Made by a program: the position numbers and the translations under genes
Origin: Deltaproteobacteria bacterium
GTDB lineage: Bacteria > Myxococcota_A > UBA796 > SXON01
NCBI GenBank assembly: GCA_014191855.1
Contig: BJHF01000011.1
Coordinates: forward strand, 1 to 64,000
Reading direction: 5' to 3'
DNA length: 64,000 nt
The notes under the pieces: generated by a model
The model's database searches: none
What the model was told of the DNA's origin: nothing
The model's input: the letters and a program-made list of their open reading frames with translations, nothing else
Shown: in pieces, positions 34,305 to 43,361 of the stretch
Numbering within the stretch: the first letter of the stretch is position 1
Layout: each line of letters starts with the position of its first letter

Positions 34305-35793
34305 CGTGCCGAACCATCTGCCGGGCGTAGTGTTGGGCGTACTGGCGGTGGCTGGGGTGCCGGTTGGCGAACCCGAGCACGATGTCGCCGGCCATCGCGA
34401 GCGTCTTGAGCGCTGGGACCGGGATCCCGTTGAACCACTCGGCCCGGGCGCGCTCCCGGAGCGCGGGCGGAAGCCCCGGTAGAATCCGAAACAGCGCTTC
34501 GTAGTTGGTGAAGCGGCGCAGCTCAGCGGGGTCGCGAACAGCACCATTGTCGTGGAACGTCGGAGAGAGCCCCCGATCCAGGCGGGCGACGTCCTCCACC
34601 GAGAGCACGCCTTGATCGACCGCTTTCTGGGTCATCTCCACGCCCGGAAGCCACGTCATCCAGTAGGTGCTGATCCGCTTGGGCGGGTGGGCGACGTAGA
34701 ACTTCCTCGCGACCTCTTGGGCATCGGCCGGCTCGCCAGGGCCGCCAAAGATGTGATCGCCACGAACGCCGATCCCCGCGGCACGAAACGCATCGAGCGC
34801 CCACGCGACGTCGCCCACGGTTTCATAGCGGCGCATCGACGCATGTTTGTATTGTTCGTCGAGGCTCTGGATGCCGATCTGCACCCAGGTACACCCGGCC
34901 TCTTTCATCCAGCGCACGATGTCTTCGTCCACGTACTTGGGATGCGACAGGCACATCCAAGGCACGCGGATCTCGGCGTGGTAGGCCTCGAGGAAGGACT
35001 TGAGCCAGGGCTTGTCCACCGTGAAGATGTCGTCTTCGAAGTCCACGAAGCGCAGGCGGAACTGCTTTTTTGCGGCCTTGAGCTCGCCGATCACGTGGGC
35101 CACGGACCGCTGTCGCACGTAGCGCCCGCCCTTCACCCCGGAGCGCTGGGGGAGCTTCGCCCAGAAGTTGTTGAAGCAGAAGGTGCAGCGGTAGGGGCAG
35201 CCCCGCCCGGTGATGGTCATGTACGGGTCGCCGACATCGAACTCGGAGGCGTAGAGCGCCTTGTCGGGGAACGGCAGCGCGTCGAGATCCTGGATGAACC
35301 CCGACTGTGGACCGCGGACGATCTGGCCGTCCGCCCGCTTGAACCACATGTTCGCCACGGGCGTGTCCTCGTCGCCTCGCGCCCAGGCATCGAGCATCGC
35401 GGGGAACGCTTCGTCTCCCTCGCCGACACAAACGGCGTCGATCGCCGCCTCTTCGAGCACCACCTCGGGCACGGCCGACGGATGAACGCCCCCGAAGATC
35501 ACCTTGGCCCCGGTGGCCTCGCGGATCGCCCGTGCCATCGCCAACCCGGACTGGTAGGTGCTCGACAACACCGACATCGCCACGACGTCCGGGCTCAGCG
35601 CGATCGCTTGTTGAACCAGGGCCGCTTCGCGATCGAAGCGACGCGCGAGCGCCGGGATGCGGAGCTGAAAGCGGTCGTCGAACAGCGAGGGGTTGAACAC
35701 GAGCCGCACGTCGTGACCGGCGCGCTTGAGCACCGCCGACAGCAGCTCCACGCCGATCTGCTCCGCGCCGATGCCGAGAAACACCACCCGCAT
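34294..35793 (-). CDS. B12-binding-domain radical SAM protein
   Basis: A 499-residue enzyme with an N-terminal cobalamin-binding-type domain (MRVVFLGIGAEQIGVELLSAVL, GGVHPSAVPE, VGEGDEAFP; about 1-150) and a radical SAM barrel with the cluster motif CPYRCTFC (near residue 200). Downstream come DFEDDIF and GIQSLDE. Such proteins methylate or rearrange inert carbons in natural products, lipids or cofactors; the substrate here is unknown. TACACT lies six bases before the ATG at 35793 (probable leaderless start). Overlaps the convergent metalloprotease gene by 11 bases. Confidence 0.87.
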   Translation of the reverse strand: MRVVFLGIGAEQIGVELLSAVLKRAGHDVRLVFNPSLFDDRFQLRIPALARRFDREAALVQQAIALSPDVVAMSVLSSTYQSGLAMARAIREATGAKVIFGGVHPSAVPEVVLEEAAIDAVCVGEGDEAFPAMLDAWARGDEDTPVANMWFKRADGQIVRGPQSGFIQDLDALPFPDKALYASEFDVGDPYMTITGRGCPYRCTFCFNNFWAKLPQRSGVKGGRYVRQRSVAHVIGELKAAKKQFRLRFVDFEDDIFTVDKPWLKSFLEAYHAEIRVPWMCLSHPKYVDEDIVRWMKEAGCTWVQIGIQSLDEQYKHASMRRYETVGDVAWALDAFRAAGIGVRGDHIFGGPGEPADAQEVARKFYVAHPPKRISTYWMTWLPGVEMTQKAVDQGVLSVEDVARLDRGLSPTFHDNGAVRDPAELRRFTNYEALFRILPGLPPALRERARAEWFNGIPVPALKTLAMAGDIVLGFANRHPSHRQYAQHYARQMVRHVMA

Positions 35794-35827
35794 GGGAGCA
35801 GTGTAATAGTACCCAGGGCGGGCCGCC

Positions 35828-36637
35828 GTGAACCTCAAGCTCCTCCTGCCGACCTACCGCGCCCGGGCCCAGTTCGTGGTTACGACGATTCGTGGCCTCG
35901 GCGCGAGCGGCCTTGGGGGCGGGCTCCCGCGCGTTCTGGACGTTGGTTGTGGAGAAGCGGATCTTCATGTGGCGCTCCGCGACCACGCCGCCGTGCTTGC
36001 GGGCTGCGATGTTCACCCGGGGGACGTGGATCGGGCGCGGGCGGCGGCACCTGCGTTCGCGCGAGGTAACTATCGTGTCGCGGATGCGGCGCATCTGCCC
36101 TGGGAGAACGGAGCCTTTGACGTGGCGTTGTGCCTGGAGGCGATCGAGCACGTTGGCGACGTCGGGGCGACGCTTTCGGAGGCCGCGCGGGTGCTGCGGC
36201 CCGGCGGCACGCTGGTGCTCACCTGTCCGAACGCCAACTTCCCGATCACGTACGATCCGCTGCACTGGTTCGCGGGTCGGCGGGTGCTCCCGGTTGGCGC
36301 GTATGCCTACGGGCACACCTGGTTGCCCTCGGAGGCGGACGTGCGCGGGGCGCTCGGGGCGGCCGGCTTCGTGAACGTGGAGGTGGCCGGCCTGACGGGG
36401 TGGGCGACGGCGGGAGTGGAGGCCTATTGGGCGGGGCTGGCGCAGCGCTTCGTGAAGCGGAACGCGGGGAATGTCGCGTACGGGCGGACACGGGGGGCCG
36501 CCGGCACGAGTACGCAGCCAGGAGGGAACCGTAGCGGCCGACCCCCGTGTCGGCCGATGTCCGACATCGAGGGGGCGTCCGCACCCGCCCGCCCCCCCAC
36601 CGTAACCCTCGCCTTCATCGCGAGGAAACGGGGGTAG
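35828..36637 (+). CDS. SAM-dependent methyltransferase with palindrome-encoded tail
   Basis: A 269-residue class I methyltransferase: VLDVGCGEADLHVAL (SAM-binding, residues 36-50), CDVHPGDVDRA, VADAAHLPWENGAFDVALCLEAIEHV and LRPGGTLVLTCPN. The enzyme fold seems complete by about residue 215. The last 50 residues are encoded by a palindrome-rich stretch (36482-36600) that differs in composition and reads Arg/Gly/Pro-rich, so it may be an inserted repeat element extending the frame. GTG 35828 start. Substrate unknown. Ends 23 bases inside the convergent kinase gene. Confidence 0.82.
   Translation: MNLKLLLPTYRARAQFVVTTIRGLGASGLGGGLPRVLDVGCGEADLHVALRDHAAVLAGCDVHPGDVDRARAAAPAFARGNYRVADAAHLPWENGAFDVALCLEAIEHVGDVGATLSEAARVLRPGGTLVLTCPNANFPITYDPLHWFAGRRVLPVGAYAYGHTWLPSEADVRGALGAAGFVNVEVAGLTGWATAGVEAYWAGLAQRFVKRNAGNVAYGRTRGAAGTSTQPGGNRSGRPPCRPMSDIEGASAPARPPTVTLAFIARKRG
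36486..36569. repeat. palindromic element inside methyltransferase 3' end
   Basis: GACACGGGGG (36487-36496) pairs with CCCCCGTGTC (36542-36551); CGGCCGAC (36535-36542) pairs with GTCGGCCG (36549-36556); CGATGTC (36555-36561) pairs with GACATCG (36563-36569). Nested and tandem hairpins of this density are not expected from coding constraints. Confidence 0.6.
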
Positions 36638-39600
36638 CTCCCGGAGCCACCACCACCCCCGGCAGGTAAATATCGACGTACAACCCCGCTTGCCACGCGG
36701 AGTCGCGGACACCTTCGGCCCCCATGGCCAGCGCTCGTGCCGCGTGAGCCCAGAAGCGGTGGCGGCTCTTCTCGAAGGCGGCTGCGAGGCGCTCCAGCTC
36801 GTCGCCGACCCCGGCCACATCCCCGCGCACCACGCGCCCGTGGAGCGCGGTCAGGTCCGAGAGCTCCCGGGCATACACTGCCCCCGACCTCCGGATCCGG
36901 CCGATGTCGTCGCGTGCGTATCCGGCCGCCTGGGTGCGCGTCGCCGCCGGGAGGTCGCCTCGCCCGGCCGCCACCGCCGCCGCGATGGTAGCGCGCCGGA
37001 AGTAGTAGTCCGACCCGATCGCGGGGATGATCTCTGCTTGGTGGCGTGCGCGCCGCGGGAGACCGCGCAGCACCGCCGCCCAGGCCCCACCAAAATCTCC
37101 CGCCGACAACGCCACATCCGCCTGGCACATGTCCGCGAGGATCTCTCCCACGTTGTGGCCGCCACTCTCGCTACGCGCAAGCACCGCGTTCACGGCCGCC
37201 GCGGCGCGCTCCGGGCGCCCGCGGAGGAGGTGGGTGCGCGCGGTGGCCCAGAACATCCCGGCGTCCAACGCCCAGGTGTCCTCGCGCTCCGCCGCGTCCC
37301 GCTCCACCAGATCCGCCATGGCCATGAGCTTGTCGTGTTGTTCGTCCAGCAGGTACACCGCGAACAACCACAAGCGCGCGACGTTGGCCTCCCAGTGCGC
37401 GGTTGGCGAAACGACCGAGTCGTAGCGGCGAAGCGCCTCCTCTCCCGCAGCGATGGCCTCCACGGCGTTGCACACCGACCAGTGCACGGCCGCCTCGGCA
37501 ACGTAGGCGTAAGCGAGGTCGCCGGGGTGCGGGGAGAGCCGCGCGAGGCGGAGCGCGTCCTGGGCGCGCTCGGGAGCGAATCGCCCGAACCACGTGCCGC
37601 GGAAGCGCGCGAGCAGGATGGCTTCCAGCGAGGCGGCGCGTGCGAGGGCTGACGGGTCGGCGGCGGCACGGGCCCGCAGCGCGTAGAGCGCGCCGTACCA
37701 GTGCGAGAGCAGGGGTTGAAAGGGCGACAACGAGGCGGCCGCCACCCAGAGCACGTGGAGCTCGTCGGCCGTCGTCGCCTTCGGCAACCACCCGGCGGCG
37801 AGGCGCACGTGCGCCCACGCGATCGAGAGCAGGAGGCTTACACCGGGCTCTTTGCTCGGGATGGACTGCGCCGCGAGCACGCCGGCCAGGAGCGGGGCAC
37901 CGGCCTGGATGCGAGAGGAGAGCAGGTATTGCTCGGCGGCGCGCACCCGCAGCGGGGCGCACGCTTGGGCCCCCTCGGCGGCCAGGTACGCCTCGGCGGC
38001 GCGGTGGCGCAGACCGAGCGCGGCGAGGATCTCGGCCTGCCCGACACGCGCTTCGCGGTCGGCGAGCGTGGGATCGAGGCGAAAAGCTCGCTCATAGGCC
38101 AGAGTTGCGGCACGATAGGCGAAAGCGCGCGCGGCGGCGCGTGCGGCGCGGAGGAAGGAGCGCGCCGCCGCGTGGGGCTGGCCGCCCAGCTCCAGGTGCG
38201 TCGCGACCAGCTCTGAGCGGGGGTCGGCCGCGGCTTCGAGGGCGGCGGCGACGGCGCGGTGGCGGTCTTCACGGGAGAGGGGGTCGAGCGCGGCGAGGCA
38301 GGCCTCGGCGAGGCTGTCGTGGGTGGGGAGCACCTGCACGCCGGTGGGGGAGGGATCCACCCGAACGAGGCGTTCGGCGAGGAGGATCGACAAGCTGGCG
38401 AGCGGGTCGCTCACTGGCGCTCGCCGCAGGATCGGGGTGGAGAGCGGCGCGCCGGCGACGGCGATCATCTCGAATACGCGCCGCGCGTCCGGCGGCAGCT
38501 CGGTGAGCCTCGCTGCGATCACCGCGCGCACATCGCCGCCGACGGGCAGGCCGCCTCGCGCCGCGGCGCGGCAGAGCTCGCTCAGCAACAGCGGATCGCC
38601 CGCCGACGCCGCTGCGATCTGGCCAGCGAGCTCGGGCGACCCCGCCGTGGCTGCGACCTTGCGCGCGTCACTCTCGCCGAGCGCCCCGAGAGAGAGGCGA
38701 AGCGCCACGATCTCCGCCGGCAGTTCTACGTCTGCGCGAGCGGTGACCACGAAGAGCAGGCCGGCCGGCAGCGGCGGGCGCGCGAGGTCAACGAGGAGCG
38801 CGAGTGTGTCGGGCCCGGCCCACTGCGCGTCGTCGATCCAGACGACGACCGGGCGCCGCCGCGCTTCGTCGAGGAGGCGATCACGGAGCGCGGCGAAGGC
38901 GCGTTCGCGAGCTTCACGGCTGGGGATGGGGTCGACCGTAGGTGTGGTGGCGGTGAGGCGCAGCCGGCCGGGACCGTGCGGCGTGAGCTGGTCTTCCAGG
39001 GCATCGAGCCCGCGAAAGGGCACCGACTCCCGTGGGTCGCAGCGACCGGCGAACACCCGCGCGCCGAGGGCGCCCCGGAGGCTCGACGTCCACTCCTCCA
39101 CGAGCCGCGACTTCCCGCTTCCGGAGGCGCCGACGATCAACACCACCCGGCCTGCGTCGGCCCGCTCCCAAGCGCGGGTGAGCCGGCCAAGCTCGCTGTC
39201 TCGCCCAACGAACGGGAGCGAACGCGTGAGCCGGCTGCGGGTATCCACCACGGCGGCGGCCAGCGCGCGCAAGACCGCAACGCCATCGCCGCGCGCGGCC
39301 GGATCCTTGTGCAACAACGCGGTGATCGCGCCGCGCCACGGCTCCCCGATCCCGGTGAGCGCCGGCGGAGTCCCGCTGTGTTTGGCATTGAGCACGCTGA
39401 GCGGCGAGCCGGTGAACGGCGGCGTACCGACGCACGCTTCCGCCAGCACAACGCCGACTGCGTACCAGTCGGTTCCCGGCCCCTGTGGCGCGCCGCTGGC
39501 CTGCTCGGGCGCCATGTACGCCATGGTGCCGATCACCGTGTCCGGTGCGGTGTCGTGCGCGCCAGGGAGACGGGCCGCGATGCCAGGGTCCACGATCACG

Positions 39601-40070
39601 ACGCGCCCGCGCCCGTCTACCAGCACGTTGTCGGGCTTCAGATCGCGGTGCAGGATCTTCGCCGCGTGGATCGCCTCGACGCCCTCCACGAGCTGCCACG
39701 TGGCGCGCAGGAGCCGGGCCTGCCCGGGCCCGTCGAGCGGCTGACCGTCTTGCAGTGTGCCGCGTACATGGCGGACAAAGTTCTCGCCGTCCACGTATTC
39801 CATGCTGTAGCAGCACGACTGATCGTCGCCAACCAGCTCGTACAGCCGCACGACGTTCTCATGGTGCACCCGGGCGAAGGAGCGGAACTCGGCGCGCATC
39901 CGCACCGCGGCCTCCGCAGACCGGAAGTTCGCGGTCTTCACCGCAACGAGGCTCTCCCACTCTCGGTCGAGCGCGAGCCACACCCGCCCCATTCCGCCGG
40001 ATGCAAGTAGGCGCTTCAGCGCAAAACGCCTGCGCGCCGGGGCGGGGAACGAGGGGTCCAGCTCCTCCAT
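36615..40070 (-). CDS. Ser/Thr kinase fused to AAA ATPase and helical repeats
   Basis: A 1151-residue regulator like myxobacterial PknK-type and STAND signalling proteins. Residues 1-280 are a kinase: LASGGMGRVWLA, VAVKTA, HRDLKPDNVL, DPG in place of DFG, and MAYMAPEQ. Residues about 290-650 are an AAA_16/predicted ATPase with Walker A GASGSGKS and Walker B VVVWIDDAQW. The remaining 500 residues are TPR-like helical repeats (for example AARSFLRAARAAARAFAYR). No membrane segment. ATG 40070 has TAGGAT seven bases upstream, so probably leaderless; GTG 40073 is adjacent. Input and targets are unknown. Confidence 0.9.
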   Translation of the reverse strand: MEELDPSFPAPARRRFALKRLLASGGMGRVWLALDREWESLVAVKTANFRSAEAAVRMRAEFRSFARVHHENVVRLYELVGDDQSCCYSMEYVDGENFVRHVRGTLQDGQPLDGPGQARLLRATWQLVEGVEAIHAAKILHRDLKPDNVLVDGRGRVVIVDPGIAARLPGAHDTAPDTVIGTMAYMAPEQASGAPQGPGTDWYAVGVVLAEACVGTPPFTGSPLSVLNAKHSGTPPALTGIGEPWRGAITALLHKDPAARGDGVAVLRALAAAVVDTRSRLTRSLPFVGRDSELGRLTRAWERADAGRVVLIVGASGSGKSRLVEEWTSSLRGALGARVFAGRCDPRESVPFRGLDALEDQLTPHGPGRLRLTATTPTVDPIPSREARERAFAALRDRLLDEARRRPVVVWIDDAQWAGPDTLALLVDLARPPLPAGLLFVVTARADVELPAEIVALRLSLGALGESDARKVAATAGSPELAGQIAAASAGDPLLLSELCRAAARGGLPVGGDVRAVIAARLTELPPDARRVFEMIAVAGAPLSTPILRRAPVSDPLASLSILLAERLVRVDPSPTGVQVLPTHDSLAEACLAALDPLSREDRHRAVAAALEAAADPRSELVATHLELGGQPHAAARSFLRAARAAARAFAYRAATLAYERAFRLDPTLADREARVGQAEILAALGLRHRAAEAYLAAEGAQACAPLRVRAAEQYLLSSRIQAGAPLLAGVLAAQSIPSKEPGVSLLLSIAWAHVRLAAGWLPKATTADELHVLWVAAASLSPFQPLLSHWYGALYALRARAAADPSALARAASLEAILLARFRGTWFGRFAPERAQDALRLARLSPHPGDLAYAYVAEAAVHWSVCNAVEAIAAGEEALRRYDSVVSPTAHWEANVARLWLFAVYLLDEQHDKLMAMADLVERDAAEREDTWALDAGMFWATARTHLLRGRPERAAAAVNAVLARSESGGHNVGEILADMCQADVALSAGDFGGAWAAVLRGLPRRARHQAEIIPAIGSDYYFRRATIAAAVAAGRGDLPAATRTQAAGYARDDIGRIRRSGAVYARELSDLTALHGRVVRGDVAGVGDELERLAAAFEKSRHRFWAHAARALAMGAEGVRDSAWQAGLYVDIYLPGVVVAPGATPVSSR

Positions 40071-40097
40071 CACGACGATCCTACGCCCGATCTGCGC

Positions 40098-41849
40098 CTA
40101 CGGATCGCTTGCCAACAGCTTCTTCGCGTAGAGCACGGCTTCTGCGGTGCTGGTCTGGCGTACTGCCTGCTCCCGGAACACGTGGTCGGGGTGGATGAGC
40201 GCGACCAGCCCCGTCTTCAAAAACACCCGATGAAGCTCGTCTCGCACCCCGCAGAGGAGCACGTGTACCCCCCGGGCGTGCACCCGGCGCACGAACCCAT
40301 CGATCATGTGGGTGCCGACGGCATCCGGGTTGCGAGCGCGCTTCACGCGGAGCACGAGGACGCGCGTCGTTTCCGTCAGCCGTTCCTCCATCTCGTCGAG
40401 GTGCGCCTCCAGGGCCGGACCGGCACCGAAAAACATCTCGCCTTCAAGACCGAAGATCAGGAGCTGAGGGTCGGGCTCGTCGTTTTTGAAGCGCTCGTGC
40501 ACGTGCCCCTGGTCGTTGGCCACGACGAACTCGGAGAGCAGCATGCGACCGGCGCGGGGGACGGCGAGGAGGAACGAGAGGATCACCCCGATCAAGATAC
40601 AGAATTCGACGGAGATGAACACGGCGGCGAAGGCAGTCGAACCGATGATGATCGCGTCGAAGCGCGTGGCGCGCACGCTGTAGAGCAGCGCCTCCCGGTC
40701 GACCATCCGCCAGGCCGCGACAATGAGCAGGCCGGCTAGCGCCGCGCGCGGAATGTAGCGGGCGTAAGGGGCGAAACACACCATGATGAGCGCGACGGCG
40801 AGCGCCGACCATGCCGCTGCCCACTGGGAGCGGGCTCCCGCCTGCTGGTTAATTGCCGAGCGCGTGAGCGAGCCGCTACCCGGCAAACACTGGAAGAAGC
40901 TGCCGGTGAGATTGGCCAGCCCCTCGGACAAACACTGCTGATTCAGGTCGAGCCGTTGACCGGTGCGCGCGGCGATGCCCTTGGCCATGGCGAGCGCCTC
41001 CAACAAACCGAGCAGCGCGATGGCGAAGGCGCTGGTAGACAGCTCCTGCATCCGCGCCAGGTCGAAGCTTGGCAGCGCAAACGACGGGAGTTTGGCTGGG
41101 ATCTCGCCCACCACCCGCACCCCGGCCTTGTCCAGGGCGAAGATGCCGGTCACGACGGCCATGGCCAGCACGATCACGAGAAAATCAGGGAATAATACCA
41201 ACTTCTGGCGCAGCTTGAGCCAGCGGAGCCCGATCGCCAGCGCGATGCTCAGGAGCCCGATGGCCAAGGTGGCGCCGTGCACGGGGCCCCCCTGCGTGAG
41301 CGACTCCCAGAACCGCACGAGGAAATGGTCGTGCGGATCGCTCACCATCTTCTGGCCAAGCAGGTTCTTGGTCTGGTCGAGCATCAACAACAGGGCGGCG
41401 CCGGCGGTGAATCCGACGATCACGCTGTGGCTGATGTACCGGGTGAGGTCGCCCAGGCGCAGGATGGTGATGAGAAGCTGGATCGCGCCGATCAGGAAGC
41501 CCAGCAGGATGACGGCGGAGAGCTTGTCGTCGGCCGCGATCGCCCCGGTGGCGCTCAGGATCGCGATGCTCGTCGCGTTCGTGGGGCCGTTGATGAGCTG
41601 CCGGCTGGAATCGAACATCGAGCCGACGAACGTGACCACGATCGCCGAATAGAGACCGTACACCGGGTCGATCCCGGCTGCCATCGCATAGGCCATGGCT
41701 TGTGGAACCGCGACGGCGGCTACGGTGAGGCCGGCCACGAAGTCGAAGCGCAGGTCCTCCACCGAATAGCCACGGAGCGCCGCAACCGCGGGGAAGAAGC
41801 GCCAGGCGCCGGTGGGCACGGGGATCGAAGGGGGGGCGGAGGCGGCCAT
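40098..41849 (-). CDS. SulP family anion transporter with STAS domain
   Basis: A 583-residue SulP/SLC26 permease: about 11-13 membrane helices starting at residue 35, with VPQAMAYAMAAGIDPVYGLYSAIV and NATSIAILSATGAIA near the substrate site, and a cytoplasmic C-terminal STAS domain (FGLEGEMFFGAGPALEAHL onward, about 450-583). Transports sulfate, bicarbonate or another anion; the ion cannot be told from sequence. Starts nine bases after the nucleotidyltransferase stop, so the two are cotranscribed. The stop is 28 bases upstream of the giant kinase gene. Confidence 0.92.
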   Translation of the reverse strand: MAASAPPSIPVPTGAWRFFPAVAALRGYSVEDLRFDFVAGLTVAAVAVPQAMAYAMAAGIDPVYGLYSAIVVTFVGSMFDSSRQLINGPTNATSIAILSATGAIAADDKLSAVILLGFLIGAIQLLITILRLGDLTRYISHSVIVGFTAGAALLLMLDQTKNLLGQKMVSDPHDHFLVRFWESLTQGGPVHGATLAIGLLSIALAIGLRWLKLRQKLVLFPDFLVIVLAMAVVTGIFALDKAGVRVVGEIPAKLPSFALPSFDLARMQELSTSAFAIALLGLLEALAMAKGIAARTGQRLDLNQQCLSEGLANLTGSFFQCLPGSGSLTRSAINQQAGARSQWAAAWSALAVALIMVCFAPYARYIPRAALAGLLIVAAWRMVDREALLYSVRATRFDAIIIGSTAFAAVFISVEFCILIGVILSFLLAVPRAGRMLLSEFVVANDQGHVHERFKNDEPDPQLLIFGLEGEMFFGAGPALEAHLDEMEERLTETTRVLVLRVKRARNPDAVGTHMIDGFVRRVHARGVHVLLCGVRDELHRVFLKTGLVALIHPDHVFREQAVRQTSTAEAVLYAKKLLASDP

Positions 41850-41858
41850 CGTCGTTGC

Positions 41859-42518
41859 TTACGCCCCCACGCGCGCGTACTCGTCGAGCGTGCCGATGTC
41901 GACCCAGCTCCCGGGGTGAACGAGGCCACGAACCTTGCCTTCGGGGATGAGTGCTTTGTAGGCGGTGCGAATGATGCAGGCCTCGCCGGCGGCCGGTACG
42001 AGGTCGAGCACCGCGCGGTCGAGCACGTGGATTCCGGTGAAGTGCAGGCTGGGGTCGCCGACGCCGACCACCCGGTCGATGCCCTTGACGACGCCGCCCT
42101 CGAGGGAAACGCCTGTGTGTACCGGGGTGATCTGCCGCCGGACCGCCATCACCGCCGGCGCGGGCTCGCGGAACAGCGCCGTAAGATCCACATCGCTCAG
42201 GATGTCCCCGTTCACGACGCAGAAGCGCTCGGCGAGGACGTGTCGGGCATTGCGAAGCCCGCCGCCGGTGCCGAGGATCGTGGGCGCCTCTACGATGACG
42301 GTGACGCCTGCCTTTCCGACGGCCCACTCCACGACCTGATCGGCGAGCCAGAACGCGTTGACCACCACCTCGTCGTGACCGTGGGCGCGCACGTGATCGA
42401 GCACGATGTCCAACATCGGGCGCCCGTGGATCGGCAAGAGCGGCTTCGGCGTGCGCAGGGTGAGCGGGCGGAGCCGGGTGCCGAGCCCCGCGGCGAGGAT
42501 GAACGCGGTGGCGGCCAT
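41859..42518 (-). CDS. sugar-1-phosphate nucleotidyltransferase
   Basis: A 219-residue nucleotidyltransferase with the signature AAGLGTRLRPLT and PKPLLPIHGRPM (residues 9-35), VNGDIL and the C-terminal TGIHVLDRAVLDLVP. Size and motifs fit MurNAc-1-phosphate uridylyltransferase (MurU) or related mannose/glucose-1-phosphate enzymes; which sugar is uncertain. Start ATG 42518 begins the signature; TAGCTT lies five bases upstream, suggesting a leaderless mRNA. Downstream is the SulP transporter; dapD diverges across 44 bp. Confidence 0.85.
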   Translation of the reverse strand: MAATAFILAAGLGTRLRPLTLRTPKPLLPIHGRPMLDIVLDHVRAHGHDEVVVNAFWLADQVVEWAVGKAGVTVIVEAPTILGTGGGLRNARHVLAERFCVVNGDILSDVDLTALFREPAPAVMAVRRQITPVHTGVSLEGGVVKGIDRVVGVGDPSLHFTGIHVLDRAVLDLVPAAGEACIIRTAYKALIPEGKVRGLVHPGSWVDIGTLDEYARVGA

Positions 42519-42562
42519 GCGCGAAGCTATCCCCCCGGGTCCGCTCCGGATAAGCCCGCGCC

Positions 42563-43360
42563 ATGTCAACCGAGACCGTTTCCGACCTGGCCGCGCGGGT
42601 GTTGGCCGGCGAAGCCGACGCGATCCGCGAGGCCGTGGCGCGGCTCGACCGCGGCGAGCTTCGTGTCGCCGAAAAGGTGGATGGGGAGTGGATCGTTCAC
42701 GCCTGGGTGAAGCAGGCGATCCTCGGCTTCTTCCGCATCTCCCCGATGGAGGTGATGGAGCTGGGCCCCTTTGAGTTCTACGACAAGATCCCGCTGAAAA
42801 AGGGCCTCGAAGCTGCGGGCGTGCGCGTCGTGCCGCCGGGAACCGTGCGATACGGCGCCTTCGTGGAGCGCGGCGCCATCGTGATGCCCGGGTACGTGAA
42901 CATCGGGGCCTGGGTGGGCGCAGGAACGATGGTAGACACCTGGGCGACCGTCGGAAGCTGCGCACAAATTGGGCGGAATGTGCACCTGAGCGGCGGCGTG
43001 GGGATCGGCGGGGTGCTGGAGCCGGCGAGCGCGCGGCCGGTGATCATCGAGGATGGAGCGTTCATCGGCAGCCGCTGCATCGTGGTGGAGGGGGTGATCG
43101 TGGAGGAAGAAGCCGTGCTTGGCGCGAACGTGGTGCTGACGTCGTCAACGGCGATCCTCGACGTCACGGGGCCGGAGGTGGTGCGGCATGTGGGCCGCGT
43201 TCCGGCGCGCAGCGTGGTGATCCCCGGCGTGCGGAACAAGAGGTTCCCCGCCGGAGAGTTCGGCGTGCCGTGCGCGTTGATCATCGGGCAGCGGCAGGCC
43301 TCGACGGACAAGAAGGTGTCGTTGAACGCGGCGTTGCGCGACTTTGGGGTGAGCGTTTGA
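42563..43360 (+). CDS. dapD: tetrahydrodipicolinate N-succinyltransferase
   Basis: A 265-residue DapD (E. coli 274) that succinylates tetrahydrodipicolinate in the lysine/diaminopimelate pathway. It has the N-terminal DapD helix region, the signature GPFEFYDKIPLKKG and a left-handed beta-helix of hexapeptide repeats (VNIGAWVGAGTMVDTWATVGS, VGIGGVLEPASARPVIIEDGAFIGSR, described by parts). dapE begins two bases after its stop, giving adjacent steps of the pathway. Confidence 0.95.
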   Translation: MSTETVSDLAARVLAGEADAIREAVARLDRGELRVAEKVDGEWIVHAWVKQAILGFFRISPMEVMELGPFEFYDKIPLKKGLEAAGVRVVPPGTVRYGAFVERGAIVMPGYVNIGAWVGAGTMVDTWATVGSCAQIGRNVHLSGGVGIGGVLEPASARPVIIEDGAFIGSRCIVVEGVIVEEEAVLGANVVLTSSTAILDVTGPEVVRHVGRVPARSVVIPGVRNKRFPAGEFGVPCALIIGQRQASTDKKVSLNAALRDFGVSV

Positions 43361-43361
43361 G

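Noticed and set aside
34552-36069. A 505-codon plus-strand frame opposite the radical SAM gene
   Set aside because: Antisense shadow; the opposite strand carries the cluster motif CxxxCxxC.
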